DNA of 64,000 nt from Streptomyces sp. NBC_01723 (lineage in GTDB: Bacteria; Actinomycetota; Actinomycetes; Streptomycetales; Streptomycetaceae): positions 124,001 through 188,000 of the forward strand of contig NZ_CP109171.1 in NCBI RefSeq assembly GCF_036246005.1, given 5' to 3'. A model generated the notes under the pieces. It did no database searches. It saw only the letters and a list, made by a program, of their open reading frames with translations, and had not been told where the DNA came from. Below, piece by piece: positions 34,330 to 44,902 of the stretch; position 1 is the first letter of the stretch; the number at the start of each line of letters is the position of its first letter. A program made the position numbers and the translations under genes.

Positions 34330-34639
34330 CGCGCTTTCTTTGAGGTCGTCAGCAGACGTCATATCGAGCTTGTGACGCTCTGTGCCGAGTGACCGAGAGA
34401 TGTGCACGAGTTCGACGGCCCCGACAATCAACGACCAGCTCATCGCCCTCAGCATGGAAGGCCAGCGTCGTACCCGCGTCGCCGACGAACTGCGCCACCC
34501 GTGGGCGTCCGGGCTGCCCGGAGTCGCGTCCGTCCCCACCGTCGCACGGCGCGCGTGAGGGCCGCGGGTGCTGCACCGGCGGCCCAACGGCGGGAGACCG
34601 TTGGCGGCACGGGACGCTGGTCGGCAACGAACGCCACCA

Positions 34640-35075
34640 TATGATCACCGATCAGCAGCTGTGGCGCATGCCCGCCTTCAGGGGCGTTCCCCTCGAGGAA
34701 CGCACTCAGCTCCGCACAGCCCCATATCGTTCGGTGCAAGAACCCGGCGCTGCGCAGTGGATTAGCCAGAGCCTTGACCGGGGCGACCTGCAAGGCGGTG
34801 AAGCGGGGCGGACGGCCGGAGCGCTTGCGGTCGGCTAGACCAGTGAGTCCCAGCGCAGCGAATCGGTTTCGCCGGGTCCGCACGGTGTCCAGGTGTAATC
34901 CGGTCTCACGGGCGATGCGCGCGTTGGAGCGCCCACGCGCCGCGTGCAGGGCCACTTGAGCCCGCATGCGCAGCCGGTGCTCGGCTTTTGACCGTAGGCC
35001 ATTCTCTTCAGCCGCTCGCGCTCGGCGGGGGTCGGGGCTATCGCAGGCCCTTTTTGCCCGCATCTTGGGAGGGCC
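34640..35075 (-). pseudogene. IS630-family transposase, N-terminal fragment
   Basis: The minus strand reads SKAEHRLRMRAQVALHAARG, RSNARIARETGLHLDTVRTR, RNRFAALGLTGLADRKRSGR and PPRFTALQVAPVKALA. This is the HTH_29/HTH_32 part of an IS630-type transposase. The usual WSCAELA block appears distorted (WGCAELSAFLEG) and the DDE domain is missing. Flanking sequence at 34330-34640 and 35076-35269 has no recognisable gene. Confidence 0.6.
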
Positions 35076-35269
35076 TGCTTGTCGCATCGCCGGAAACCCC
35101 GCCGGTTCTTCCGTCAGTGGTGGACCCCGAGGATGACCGGGAGGAGCAGGGCGCGCTGTGGCTGGTGCGCGCGTCGGCGTGTCCTCCCGGTCAAAGCTCC
35201 ACCCGGGAGGACACGCTGCCGCTGCTCGCCGCCGCTTGCCCAGGACGGCCCAACTTGGAGTACGGGCTG

Positions 35270-36370
<1,101 letters not shown>

Positions 36371-36383
36371 CTATCCTGGGCTC

Positions 36384-37010
36384 ATGCCTCGCTCCACCAG
36401 CCCTGGCCAGACCCCGGACGCCGCCGCCTCGGGCGAGTCCACCGACTCCACGCGCCAACGGATCGTCGCCGCAGCCAAGGATGAGTTCGCCCGGCACGGG
36501 ATCGCTGGCGCCCGCGTGGACCGCATCGCCAAGCAGGCCAGGACGAGCAAGGAACGTGTCTACGCCTACTTCCGCAGCAAGGAAGCCCTCTACACGCACG
36601 TCGCCGAACGCGAGACGACCGCACTCGTCGAGGCGACTCAGCTGGATCCGGCCGACCTGCCCGGTTATGCCGGCATCCTCTTCGACCACTTCACGGCCCG
36701 TCCGGACCACTACCGCCTGATCACGTGGGGCCGCCTGGAACTGGCCGAGTCCACAGACAGCACCACCAGCCCCCTCCAGGCCACGATCACCGGCAAGCTC
36801 GACAAACTCCGCGACGCTCAGCGCACCGGGCTGCTCGACCCGGGCTGGGACCCGGTCGACGTCCTCGCCCTGATCAACCAGATCGCCATGACCTGGGCAG
36901 GTCAGCCCGAAATCGCCGCCGCCACAGACCAGGCCGTGGACCCCTCTATCACCGCCCGCCGCGCCGCACTGGTGACCGCAGTCGAGCGCATATTCCCTCG
37001 TCCGGACTGA
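36384..37010 (+). CDS. TetR family transcriptional regulator
   Basis: A 208-aa repressor, ATG 36384 (MPRSTSPGQTPDAAASGEST). HTH at about 20-65: STRQRIVAAAKDEFARHGIA, GARVDRIAKQARTSKERVYA, YFRSKEALYTHV. The C-terminal domain (LPGYAGILFDHFTARPDHYR, WGRLELAE) is of the TetR_C_34-like type found beside oxidoreductases. The two palindromes upstream fit control of itself and the divergent aldo/keto reductase, perhaps in response to an aldehyde or electrophile. Confidence 0.88.
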   Translation: MPRSTSPGQTPDAAASGESTDSTRQRIVAAAKDEFARHGIAGARVDRIAKQARTSKERVYAYFRSKEALYTHVAERETTALVEATQLDPADLPGYAGILFDHFTARPDHYRLITWGRLELAESTDSTTSPLQATITGKLDKLRDAQRTGLLDPGWDPVDVLALINQIAMTWAGQPEIAAATDQAVDPSITARRAALVTAVERIFPRPD

Positions 37011-37018
37011 GACAACAC

Positions 37019-37034
37019 CCAAACCGCCTGGTTT
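37019..37034. terminator. short inverted repeat after the TetR gene
   Basis: CAAACC and GGTTTG flank a 4-base loop shortly after the TetR stop. It may be a weak terminator. The arms faintly recall the upstream operators. Confidence 0.3.
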
Positions 37035-37255
37035 GACGCACACCTCCGGGTGCTTCCGCTGAAAATGACCTAGGGGACGAAAGCGCGGTCCGCCGCCGCA
37101 GGAGTGATGATGTCGAGCCTGCGGCCAGCCAGACGGTCGGTGTGCCGGTACATCGCCGAATGGGTTGCAACGAAGCTGCGCTGGAGCCTGCCGGCCGACG
37201 AATCCCGCACCTCAACACCAACAAAACCGACGCCGCTCCCCTCCTCTACACCGTC

Positions 37256-37279
37256 CACCTGCACCTGCACCTGCACCTG
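37256..37279. repeat. CACCTG hexamer repeat, four copies
   Basis: Four uninterrupted CACCTG units, followed by a fifth after two extra bases (CGCACCTG). It lies in a region of broken genes and would encode His-Leu repeats in one frame. The surrounding 37080-37370 has no assignable gene, although one frame ends with LLIDYACAGPKLPRRLVAKA. Confidence 0.6.
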
Positions 37280-37425
37280 CGCACCTGCTGATCGACTACG
37301 CATGTGCGGGTCCGAAGCTGCCTCGCAGACTCGTTGCCAAGGCCCGCCGCATCCGCAAGAACTGAACGGGCTGTCGTGCCATCCGGTGCCGGGCAGGATG
37401 CCGTTCCGGTTCCTAGTCACGTGAT

Positions 37426-37660
37426 CCGCCGGACAGTCCTAGCAGTGCTCCGCTTCCTCGAGCGCGTGCAGCTGCGCGACCCGGCCCGCACCCGACGGTG
37501 GGTCCACGACGAGGAACGCCGCGCCGCCGAACGGCAGCGCGGCATCGAGGCACGGCCCGCCCCGCCCGACTGGCTCCTGCAACAGGGCCTGAATGGGAAG
37601 CCCCGCCCGTCTACGTCCACGCCGGCGACTGCTGGAATGCGGGCAAGAACAGTATCTCGT
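37426..37660 (+). pseudogene. DUF6233-like protein remnant
   Basis: Frames give VLRFLERVQLRDPARTRRWV, HDEERRAAERQRGIEARPAP, PDWLLQQGLN and, after a frame change near 37590, PPVYVHAGDCWNAGKNSIS. The order (basic coiled helix, PPDWLL, PPVxVHxGDC) is that of the abundant Streptomyces DUF6233 proteins. The terminal Cys-rich part (CxHCRPD) is lost. Confidence 0.5.
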
Positions 37661-37847
37661 TCATGACCCTGACTCTCGGAGAGCAAAGACCCGTCCGGCA
37701 CATCTCCGGACGTTCCGGAGACCGTACGGCGGAGTCCGGGTCGCTCGCCGGACGATCCAACCCTTCACGATCGCCGTCATCGCCCCTCCGGGGTCGAGGT
37801 GCCCGTGACCGGCCCGCCATGCGGTGGGGCCCGCCAGGATAGGCAAG

Positions 37848-38584
37848 ATGTCCATCCGCCCTACCGACCCCTGGCATCACTACGGTCGCACCCGTCACGC
37901 CACTGACCGCGCCGTGCCCGACCGCTTCTTCTGGAGCTGAGGTCAAGACAGGGCCCGGAACCGAAGCCCTCGGCGAGATCAGCGGCCGCTGCGTCGGCGA
38001 CCTCGGTGCCGTCGCAGCCCGGCAGGCGCCCACGTCGCCGTGGACCACCATCCAGCCCTGATCATCGCCGTCGACACCTCGCCCGCCCAGCACACAATGG
38101 CCGAGGACCTGTACGGCCACCCCGCCTCCCGACTGCGACTGGTCAGCTCCGGCGTACTCCGGCACCTGCATGCGACGGCTGGCACCTACGACGTGCTCTA
38201 CAGCGTCTTCGGCGCCGTCGACTTCGTCGAGCCGCGCGAGCTGCTGCCTGCGACCGCCGCCGCGCTGCGCCCGGGCGGCCGCCTCGTGTTCTCCGCCTTC
38301 GCCCATCACCTCGGCGGCGAGCCCGCCCACCTCGACGTGCAGCACACCGAAATCGGAGCGAAGACCCCCGAAGGCGGAGCCGCCACGATGCACCGCTGGT
38401 CCTCCAGAAACAGGTGTGGACCACGCTCCTCGACGAGGCCGACTTTGCCTGGATCAGCACGGAGACGCTGCCCGTCGGGCCCGGGCCGCGCCCCGCTGGC
38501 ACACACCTGGTGACCACGTTCCGCCGCGGCCAGCCCGCCGCGTCGATGTCGCCTCCGTGTGGGGCACCGCTGCCGCCGACTTAG
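37848..38584 (+). pseudogene. SAM-dependent methyltransferase pseudogene
   Basis: ATG 37848 opens SIRPTDPWHHYGRTRHATDR and stops after VPDRFFWS. In another frame it continues VAVDHHPALIIAVDTSPAQH, LRLVSSGVLRHLHATAG and YDVLYSVFGAVDFVEPRELL, then AALRPGGRLVFSAFAHHLGG and finally, shifted again, VWTTLLDEADFAWISTETLP. The class I methyltransferase fold is recognisable (motifs post I and IV-V), but at least three frame breaks and damage around the SAM-binding glycine loop make it dead. Confidence 0.6.
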
Positions 38585-38658
38585 TCGGCGGCAGCGTCCG
38601 GTCATGCGAGCCGGACCGGCCGCGTGACGGACGCGATTGCTCATTCCGAATGACCGTA

Positions 38659-38683
38659 CAACCTTGAACGGCTGTCACGAGTC
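38659..38683 (+). promoter_or_regulatory. possible ECF-type promoter
   Basis: CAACC (38659-38663) and CGAGTC (38678-38683) with a 17-bp spacer between AACC and GTC resemble the AACC/GTC boxes of ECF sigma-factor promoters. They lie about 50 bp upstream of the secreted FG-GAP protein gene. Confidence 0.35.
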
Positions 38684-38735
38684 GCTGTGATCACGGCGCT
38701 GGGACGCGCCACCACAGTTTCCAGGAGGACTCCCC

Positions 38736-40928
38736 TTGAACCGCCTCAACTCCGCCGGTCTGCGCCTCGGCGTTGCCACTGCCGTCGTCCTCGCCGTGAC
38801 GGCCGGAGGCCTGGCCGCCCCGGCCCTCGCGGCCGGCCCGGCAGTGACCGCACCCGCCACGTCCCTGCAGCGGGCGGCCTCCTTGCCGCCCGGCGCAGTG
38901 GCCCTCTCCGGCGGGCCCACTGGCTTCCTCTCGCGTCACAAGGAGGACGGGAGCGACGTCTACACGTGGACGCGGTACGACGGCACCCGGACCACACTGC
39001 CGGGTGGCCCGTACGGGGCGAACCCGGGCACGGACACCGTCGTGCGGACCGACGGCACCAACCGCACCTTCCTCGACATGGCCACAGGCGAGGAGTTGGT
39101 CTCCTACGACCTCGGCGGGGTGTACGTCGCCCTCCGATTCCAGGGAACCACGCTCATCGCCTCGAAACGCGTGGACAACCGGCAGGAGCTGCACCTGCTC
39201 GACAAGGACGCCCAAGGCCGGGTCGTGGACCGGACGCTGACCGGCCTGCCCCAGGGCATGACGTGGCGGGCCCCTGACAACTCGGACCCGGACACGTTGC
39301 TGCTCCACGGTTTCAAGCACACGGACGGCGTATGGGAGCAGCGGCTGGCCTTGGTGGACCTGGCCTCGGCTTCGGTGACGGCAACGTATGACGTCCTGAA
39401 CAACAAGAATGAGGTCCGTCCCGTCAGCGGGTCGCGGACCCACGTGGTCTGGCAGGACCGGGACGCCGAAGGAAAGGCGGTCCTGGCTGTGACCCGGCCA
39501 GGTTCTCGGGAAGTCAGCCGTAGCACGTGGGAGGGGATGGTGAAGGGGTCCCCGGGGACGTTCGGCCTGGCGGGCGACTGGGCCGTGTCCGCCGACCCTC
39601 ACGCCTTCACCGCCCTGGGCCCGGAGGTTCGGCCCGCGCCGACCGCCCGGTCGTTGACGACGGGCGAGACCGTCCAGTTCCTCGCGCACGCCACCTCCCT
39701 TGTCCCGACCGCCGACGGCGGTCTGATCGCCACCGGTGGCACGGTCGAACACGGCGAGGGGGTGTACCGGATCACGCCGGGCCCGGACGGCGGGCGGCCC
39801 ACCGTGTCCGTCCTGGCGACCACCGGAGTCCCCACCGCCGTCACCGGCCTGTCCGAGCCCCTGGCGCCGTCCGGCGTGATCGACCTCGACCAGGCCGACG
39901 GGCACGTACCGGTCGCCTGGACACTCAGCCGCGCCAACGCGCGTGTTCACCTGAAGCTCGTGCACACCGCCACGGGCACGTCCCACACCGTGTCGGCATG
40001 GTCACCCGAGCCGGACACGACGGAGTTCCGCCTGAACTGGGACGGCCTCCTCGGCAAGTTCCCGGCGTACCGGGGCGCGTACACATGGACGATGCGGGCC
40101 GAACCCGCCAACGGCATCGGCCCGGCCCTCGAGCGCACCGGTTCGTTCACCGTCACCCGCGCACCCCGGCCGCACGACTTCGACGACAACGGCTCGCCGG
40201 ACATCTTCAGCCGCTCCTCGACCGGCGTTCTGTCTCTGTACGACGTCGGGCATCTGCGGCACCTGACGTCCGACGACACGCCGCGCCGGGCCCGGATCGG
40301 CGGCGGGTGGAACACCTACGACAGGATCGTCCCCGCCGCCACCGGTCTCGTCGCCCGCGACACGGCCGGCGTCCTGTGGTCCTACGAGGGCAAGGGCGAC
40401 GGCACCCTCACCCCACGCAAGCGCGTCGGTGGCGGATGGAAGATCTACGACAAGCTCACCAGCGGCTCCGATCTGACCGGCGACGGACGGAACGACCTCC
40501 TCGCCACGGACAAGACCGGCGTGCTGTGGCTCTATCCCAGCAAGGGCGACGGCACCTTCTCCGCGCGCAAGCGGGTCGGCGGCGGCTGGAGCGTCTACAA
40601 CCAGCTGACCGCCACCGGCAACCTGGCGGGCGCCCCCGCCGGAGACCTCGTCGCGCGGGACAAGTCCGGCGTGCTCTGGCTCTACCTGGGCAAGGGCGAT
40701 GGCACCTTCGCGCCCCGGACACGGATCAGCGGTGGCTGGAGCGGGTACCAGATGATCGGCCCGGGAGACATCGACGGCGACGGCTGGAGCGACGTGCTCA
40801 CCGTGCCCGAAGGCTACGTCGGCAACGCGACCGTGACGTTCTACTACGGCACCGGTCAGTGGAGGACCCCGTTTCCCACCACCGGCATCCACGGTGCCTG
40901 GATACGCGGGCTGGATCCGCTTCTCTGA
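38736..40928 (+). CDS. secreted FG-GAP/VCBS repeat protein
   Basis: A 730-aa exported protein with AGGAGG about 8 nt upstream. Signal peptide to about residue 32 (LGVATAVVLAVTAGGLAAPALAA). An N-terminal beta-rich region of irregular propeller-like strands runs to about residue 470 (DLGGVYVALRFQGTTLIA, TGETVQFLAHAT). The C-terminal FG-GAP/VCBS repeats start at about 480 (DFDDNGSPDIFSRSSTGVLS) and recur with DLTGDGRNDLLATDKTGVLW, GAPAGDLVARDKSGVLWLY and DIDGDGWSDVLTV. The DxDGDG-type loops bind Ca2+. Such proteins are common, functionally uncharacterised Streptomyces surface or secreted proteins. Confidence 0.85.
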   Translation: MNRLNSAGLRLGVATAVVLAVTAGGLAAPALAAGPAVTAPATSLQRAASLPPGAVALSGGPTGFLSRHKEDGSDVYTWTRYDGTRTTLPGGPYGANPGTDTVVRTDGTNRTFLDMATGEELVSYDLGGVYVALRFQGTTLIASKRVDNRQELHLLDKDAQGRVVDRTLTGLPQGMTWRAPDNSDPDTLLLHGFKHTDGVWEQRLALVDLASASVTATYDVLNNKNEVRPVSGSRTHVVWQDRDAEGKAVLAVTRPGSREVSRSTWEGMVKGSPGTFGLAGDWAVSADPHAFTALGPEVRPAPTARSLTTGETVQFLAHATSLVPTADGGLIATGGTVEHGEGVYRITPGPDGGRPTVSVLATTGVPTAVTGLSEPLAPSGVIDLDQADGHVPVAWTLSRANARVHLKLVHTATGTSHTVSAWSPEPDTTEFRLNWDGLLGKFPAYRGAYTWTMRAEPANGIGPALERTGSFTVTRAPRPHDFDDNGSPDIFSRSSTGVLSLYDVGHLRHLTSDDTPRRARIGGGWNTYDRIVPAATGLVARDTAGVLWSYEGKGDGTLTPRKRVGGGWKIYDKLTSGSDLTGDGRNDLLATDKTGVLWLYPSKGDGTFSARKRVGGGWSVYNQLTATGNLAGAPAGDLVARDKSGVLWLYLGKGDGTFAPRTRISGGWSGYQMIGPGDIDGDGWSDVLTVPEGYVGNATVTFYYGTGQWRTPFPTTGIHGAWIRGLDPLL

Positions 40929-41094
40929 CCGACTGAAGGACCACTGGTACAGCATCTGCCGACATCTCCCGCCCCGGTGAACAAGAACAAGGCTGACCGG
41001 TGTGACGAGTACGCCCTCCGGCGCACCAAGGGAGAGCGGTGGAGCGACTGGGTCGGGGCTGTCGGTCTTGTCAGCGGCCCCTCTCCCGTTCGCC

Positions 41095-41430
41095 GTCCAG
41101 TGGTCAGTGAGGCCGGCCGTGGCGTTGTCCTCCCAGCCGTCGACCCGCTGGAAGTAGCCGTTCATGGAGCGGGAGTGGCGGGCCCATCCGCCCTGGTCGG
41201 TGATAGCCACGGCGTCCTTTCCCTTCTTGTGGGCGGTCGTGGCCAGGCCGATGCGGAGGAGTGGCCGGTCCAGGCGAGCGGGATGCCAGCGCGGGCGCTG
41301 ATCCGCTTCACGGCCCGGGTGACGGAGTCGGGGCCATGCCGCCGGTGACGTTGCCGTGCCGGTCGACGCCGACGAGCGCCGGCGCGTCGGGCTGCGACCA
41401 GCGCGGCTCGGCCTCGGCGGCGATGCAGCC
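41095..41430 (-). pseudogene. tyrosine recombinase (integrase), C-terminal fragment
   Basis: The minus strand gives RWSQPDAPALVGVDRHGNVT, then after a frame change DSVTRAVKRISARAGIPLAW. A further shift gives TGHSLRIGLATTAHKKGKDA (HxxR box, catalytic Arg) and GGWARHSRSMNGYFQRVDGW (catalytic Tyr region), ending EDNATAGL. This is the catalytic C-terminus of a phage-type integrase, broken in at least two places. The remaining 40929-41095 holds nothing recognised. Confidence 0.6.
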
Positions 41431-41435
41431 GCGTG

Positions 41436-42119
41436 TCACTTCACGCGAAGGCCCTCGCGGTCTTCGAGGGCGCTGATGGCGGTGGCGGTGAGGCTGTGGG
41501 TGATGTGGCCTCGCATCAGCTGGGCAGCTTCGGCGGCGCGGCCGTCCACGATGTGGGAGACGAGTTGGTGGTGCTCCTGTAGGTCCCGGGTCCGGGGTTC
41601 GTCACCGGGTGGGAGTTCGAGGCCGAGGCGCCGGTAGCGGTCGGATTTGTCCCACAGGTCGTCCAGGAGACGGATGAGGACGTCGTTGTGCGAGGCCCGG
41701 TACAGCGCCTGGTGGAAGGCGCGGTGGGCCGTCAGTGCCTCTTCCCCCCATTGGCGGGTGACGGGGAGGAGCTTGTCGACGGCGGCCTGCATGATGGCGA
41801 TGTCGTCGTCGGTGCGTCGCTGGGCGGCGAGTTCGGCGGCGGTCGGGTCCAGGGACAGGCGGACTTCGAAAAGCTGGCGGGCCTCGTTCGAGTTCATGAC
41901 GGAGACCCGGACGTCGCGGTGGGTTTCGACGGTGACGAGTCCCTCGCTGCTGAGGCGTCGGATGGCCTCGCGCAGGGGCGTGATGCTCATGTTGAGGGAC
42001 TCGGCGAGGTCGTACTGGGCGAGCCGTGACCCGGCAGGCAGCGTGCCGAAGAGGATCCGATCGCGGAGTTCTGCGTAGGCGAGGTCGCTCTTGCTGAAGA
42101 ACAGGTTCTGTCCTGCCAT
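41436..42119 (-). CDS. GntR/FadR-type regulator (FCD domain)
   Basis: A 227-aa regulator from ATG 42119 (MAGQNLFFSKSDLAYAELRD); an upstream ATG at 42164 is possible. Winged HTH at about 10-75 (ILFGTLPAGSRLAQYDLAES, LNMSITPLREAIRRLSSEGL). The FCD domain (about 85-220) has metal-site His/Asp pattern residues in AHRAFHQALYRAS and LQEHHQLVSHIVDG. It is divergent from the tartrate dehydratase-like gene with a 12-bp palindrome between, so it probably controls tarD/dctA-type genes in response to a dicarboxylate. Confidence 0.85.
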   Translation of the reverse strand: MAGQNLFFSKSDLAYAELRDRILFGTLPAGSRLAQYDLAESLNMSITPLREAIRRLSSEGLVTVETHRDVRVSVMNSNEARQLFEVRLSLDPTAAELAAQRRTDDDIAIMQAAVDKLLPVTRQWGEEALTAHRAFHQALYRASHNDVLIRLLDDLWDKSDRYRRLGLELPPGDEPRTRDLQEHHQLVSHIVDGRAAEAAQLMRGHITHSLTATAISALEDREGLRVK

Positions 42120-42199
42120 AGCCCCTGACCGTTCCCTTTCCGGAGCTGCTCCACCCCTTGACATCCCGCAGCGAACCAGCTCACCCTAACAGCCGTCGC

Positions 42200-42211
42200 A
42201 TCTTATAAGAT
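42200..42211. promoter_or_regulatory. GntR operator candidate
   Basis: ATCTTATAAGAT is a perfect 12-bp palindrome lying 16 bp before the tartrate dehydratase-like start. TTATAAGA-type sites are typical for FCD-class GntR regulators. Confidence 0.65.
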
Positions 42212-42227
42212 ATGAGAAAGGCTCGCA

Positions 42228-43394
42228 GTGAAGATCACCAATGTCTACGAGGGCGTCGTTCCGATCAGCTCCTCGATCCGCAACGCCTGGATCGACTTCA
42301 GCTCCATGGACTGTTCGATCGTGGCGATCGAGAGCGACGTCATCCGGGACGGCAAGCCCGTGGTGGGCTACGGCTTCAACTCCAACGGCCGCTACAGCGC
42401 CGGAGAGATCCTGCGCCGCCGGATCCTGCCCCGCCTCCTCGATGCCGAGCCCGGCAGCCTGCTCGACGAGCAGGGCGGCCTCGACCACGCCAAGGCGTGG
42501 GACGTGATGATGCGCAACGAGAAGCCCGGCGGGCACGGCGAGCGCTCGGTCGCGGTCGGTGTGGTGGACATGGCCCTGTTCGACCTGGCCTCCAAGATCG
42601 AGGGCAAGCCGCTGTACCGGTATCTGTCCGAGCGCTACGGCGACGGGCAGCCCGACGACTCCGTCTTCGTCTACGCCGCCGGCGGCTACTACGCCCCGGG
42701 CAAGACCCTCGCCGGCCTTCAGGACGAGATGCGCGGCTTCCTCGACCTGGGCTACGACGTCGTCAAGATGAAGATCGGCGGCGCCGACCTGGCGGAGGAC
42801 CTGCGCCGTATCGAGGCCGTCATCGACGTGCTGGACGGTGACGGCTCCCGGCTGGCCGTCGACGTCAACGGCCGCTTCGACCTCAACACGGCCCTGGAGT
42901 ACGGGCGGGCCATCGAGCCCTACGGCCTGTTCTGGTACGAGGAGATCGGCGACCCGCTCGACTACCATCTCAACGCCACCGTCGCCGAGCACTACACCGG
43001 CTCCATCGCCACGGGCGAGAACCTCTTCTCCCTCCAGGACGCCCGCAACCTGATCCGCTACGGCGGCCTGCGCCCCGACCGCGACACCATCCAGGTCGAC
43101 CCCGCGCTCTCCTACGGACTGGTGGAGTACCTGCGCATCCAGGACATGCTCCGTCAGCACGGCTGGTCCTCGCGCCGCTGCATCCCGCACGGCGGGCACC
43201 AGTTCTCCCTGCACATCGCCGCCGCCCTCAAGCTCGGCGGCAACGAGTCCTACCCGGGCGAGTTCCAGCCCACCGGTGGCTTCGCCGACGACGCCGTCGT
43301 CGACAAGAGCCGCGTCGGCCTGACCGACACCCCCGGCATCGGTTTCGAGAGCAAGGACGCCTTCTACAAGGTGCTGCGCGCCCTGCACAGCTGA
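42228..43394 (+). CDS. tarD: D-tartrate dehydratase-like enolase-superfamily enzyme
   Basis: A 388-aa mandelate racemase/muconate lactonising-type protein (GTG start, GAAAGG upstream). Acid/base Lys182 lies in VVKMKIGG. Metal ligands are Asp212 (AVDVNGRF), Glu238 (FWYEEIGD) and Glu264 (ATGENLF). His321 lies in RRCIPHGGHQF. The pattern and near-identical residue numbers match my recollection of Bradyrhizobium D-tartrate dehydratase (389 aa; Lys184, Asp213, Glu239, Glu265, His322). It would dehydrate D-tartrate to oxaloacetate. The neighbouring C4-dicarboxylate carrier and GntR regulator support this. Another acid-sugar substrate is possible. Confidence 0.7.
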   Translation: MKITNVYEGVVPISSSIRNAWIDFSSMDCSIVAIESDVIRDGKPVVGYGFNSNGRYSAGEILRRRILPRLLDAEPGSLLDEQGGLDHAKAWDVMMRNEKPGGHGERSVAVGVVDMALFDLASKIEGKPLYRYLSERYGDGQPDDSVFVYAAGGYYAPGKTLAGLQDEMRGFLDLGYDVVKMKIGGADLAEDLRRIEAVIDVLDGDGSRLAVDVNGRFDLNTALEYGRAIEPYGLFWYEEIGDPLDYHLNATVAEHYTGSIATGENLFSLQDARNLIRYGGLRPDRDTIQVDPALSYGLVEYLRIQDMLRQHGWSSRRCIPHGGHQFSLHIAAALKLGGNESYPGEFQPTGGFADDAVVDKSRVGLTDTPGIGFESKDAFYKVLRALHS

Positions 43395-43413
43395 CCGCCA
43401 CCCCACCGCGGAC

Positions 43414-43435
43414 GCGCCCGCCACCGGGCGGGCGC
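43414..43435. terminator. strong stem-loop between tarD-like and dctA-like genes
   Basis: GCGCCCGCC and GGCGGGCGC are perfect 9-bp arms around a 4-base loop, 20 bp after the dehydratase stop. More G/C stems follow to about 43455. It may terminate or stabilise the upstream message and so set the ratio of enzyme to carrier. Confidence 0.5.
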
Positions 43436-43559
43436 CGTCGGCCGGCGCCGCGGAAACGGGCGCCACACACGAGATCGGGGGCGCGCGAGCCGCGTCGCCG
43501 TCCCCGCACCCCCCACGGGACAGGGCTACACACGATCGTCGTGCAAAGGAGCACCAACG

Positions 43560-44900
43560 ATGACAAGCACCACCACCTCCGGCCGCCCGCAGCGGTCACG
43601 GCTGAGCCGTCTCATACGTGAGCTGTGGTTCCAGGTCGTCCTGGCCGCCGTCCTCGGCATCGCCGTCGGCATCCTCGCGCCCGGGCTGGGGGAGGACCTG
43701 AGGCCGCTCAACGACTGGTTCATCGCGCTGGTCAAGATGATCGTGATCCCGGTCGTGTTCTGCGTGGTCACCACCGGCATCGCCTCCATGGACAACCTGC
43801 GCAAGGCGGGCCGGATCGGTGTGAAGGCGATCGGCTACTTCCTGGTGCTGTCCCTGGTGTCCATGCTGATCGGGCTGGTCGTCGCCAACATCTTCCAGCC
43901 CGGCGCCGGCCTGCACGTCGACCCCTCGTCGCTGAACGCCGACGACGTGCCCAAGACCGCCACCGAGCACGCCACCTTCACCGGCTTCGTCTCCTCCCTC
44001 ATCCCCGCCTCCCTGCTGGGCGCGATCACCGGGGACGCCATCCTGTCCGCGCTGATGGTCTCGATCGTCTTCGGTGCGGCCCTGAACATGGCCGGCGAGG
44101 AAGGGGCACCGCTGACCCGCGGCATCAAGGCGCTCTCCGACGTCGTCTTCCGCATCGTGGGCTGGGTGATGCGCCTCGCGCCCCTGGGCACCTTCGGCGC
44201 CCTGGCCACCGTGGTCGCCACCTACGGCGCCGAGAGCCTCAAACAGCTCGGCTACCTCATCGTCCTGTTCACCGCGACCTGCGTCGTCTACGTCCTGGTC
44301 GTCCTCGGCGCCATCATGCGGGCCTGCCGCCTGAGCCTGTTCGGCCTCATCCGCTTCCTCAAGGCCGAACTGCTCGTCGCCCTCAGCACCTGTTCCAGTG
44401 AGGCCGTCTTGCCCCAGCTGGTACGCAAACTGGAGATCCTCGGCATCGGCCGGCCCGTCGTCGGCATCGTCATCCCCTCCGGGTTCTCCTTCAACCTGGA
44501 CGGCTCCGCGGTCTACCTCACGATGGCCTCCCTCTTCCTGGCCCAGGCCGTGGGCATCGACCTGTCCTGGCAGCAGCAGCTGATCATGGTCGGCGTCATG
44601 ATGCTCACCAGCAAGGGCACCGCCGGGATCGCGGGCGGCGCGTTCATCGTCCTCGCCAGCACCGTCACCGCGGTCGGCCACATCCCGCTCGCCGCCCTCT
44701 CCCTGATCGTCGGCATCGACCGCATCCTCAACGAGGGCCGCGTGTTCATCAACGTCCTCGGAAACGCCGTCGCCACCATCGTGATCGGCAAGTGGGAGAA
44801 CGACTTCGACACGGAACAGGCCCGCAAGGTCCTGCACTCCCGCAGCACCACGCCGCCGCAGGCCGAGTTGGACACCGCCAAGGTCGACGCCGACAAATAG
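43560..44900 (+). CDS. dctA: dicarboxylate:cation symporter (DctA/GltP family)
   Basis: A 446-aa carrier with eight transmembrane segments and two re-entrant hairpins. TM1 is LWFQVVLAAVLGIAVGILAP and TM2 PLNDWFIALVKMIVIPVVFC. The HP1 serine-rich tip is ALSTCSSEAVLP. The TM7 signature is GFSFNLDGSAVYLTMASLF and the HP2 region TSKGTAGIAGGAFIVLASTV. The family imports succinate, fumarate, malate or tartrate with H+ or Na+. The dehydratase gene upstream suggests tartrate uptake. GGAGCA precedes the ATG. Confidence 0.88.
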   Translation: MTSTTTSGRPQRSRLSRLIRELWFQVVLAAVLGIAVGILAPGLGEDLRPLNDWFIALVKMIVIPVVFCVVTTGIASMDNLRKAGRIGVKAIGYFLVLSLVSMLIGLVVANIFQPGAGLHVDPSSLNADDVPKTATEHATFTGFVSSLIPASLLGAITGDAILSALMVSIVFGAALNMAGEEGAPLTRGIKALSDVVFRIVGWVMRLAPLGTFGALATVVATYGAESLKQLGYLIVLFTATCVVYVLVVLGAIMRACRLSLFGLIRFLKAELLVALSTCSSEAVLPQLVRKLEILGIGRPVVGIVIPSGFSFNLDGSAVYLTMASLFLAQAVGIDLSWQQQLIMVGVMMLTSKGTAGIAGGAFIVLASTVTAVGHIPLAALSLIVGIDRILNEGRVFINVLGNAVATIVIGKWENDFDTEQARKVLHSRSTTPPQAELDTAKVDADK

Positions 44901-44902
44901 CC

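Noticed and set aside
37256..37279. CACCTG repeats considered as a CRISPR-like or regulatory array
   Set aside because: Units are contiguous hexamers without spacers, in a region of degraded coding sequence. A simple tandem repeat is sufficient.
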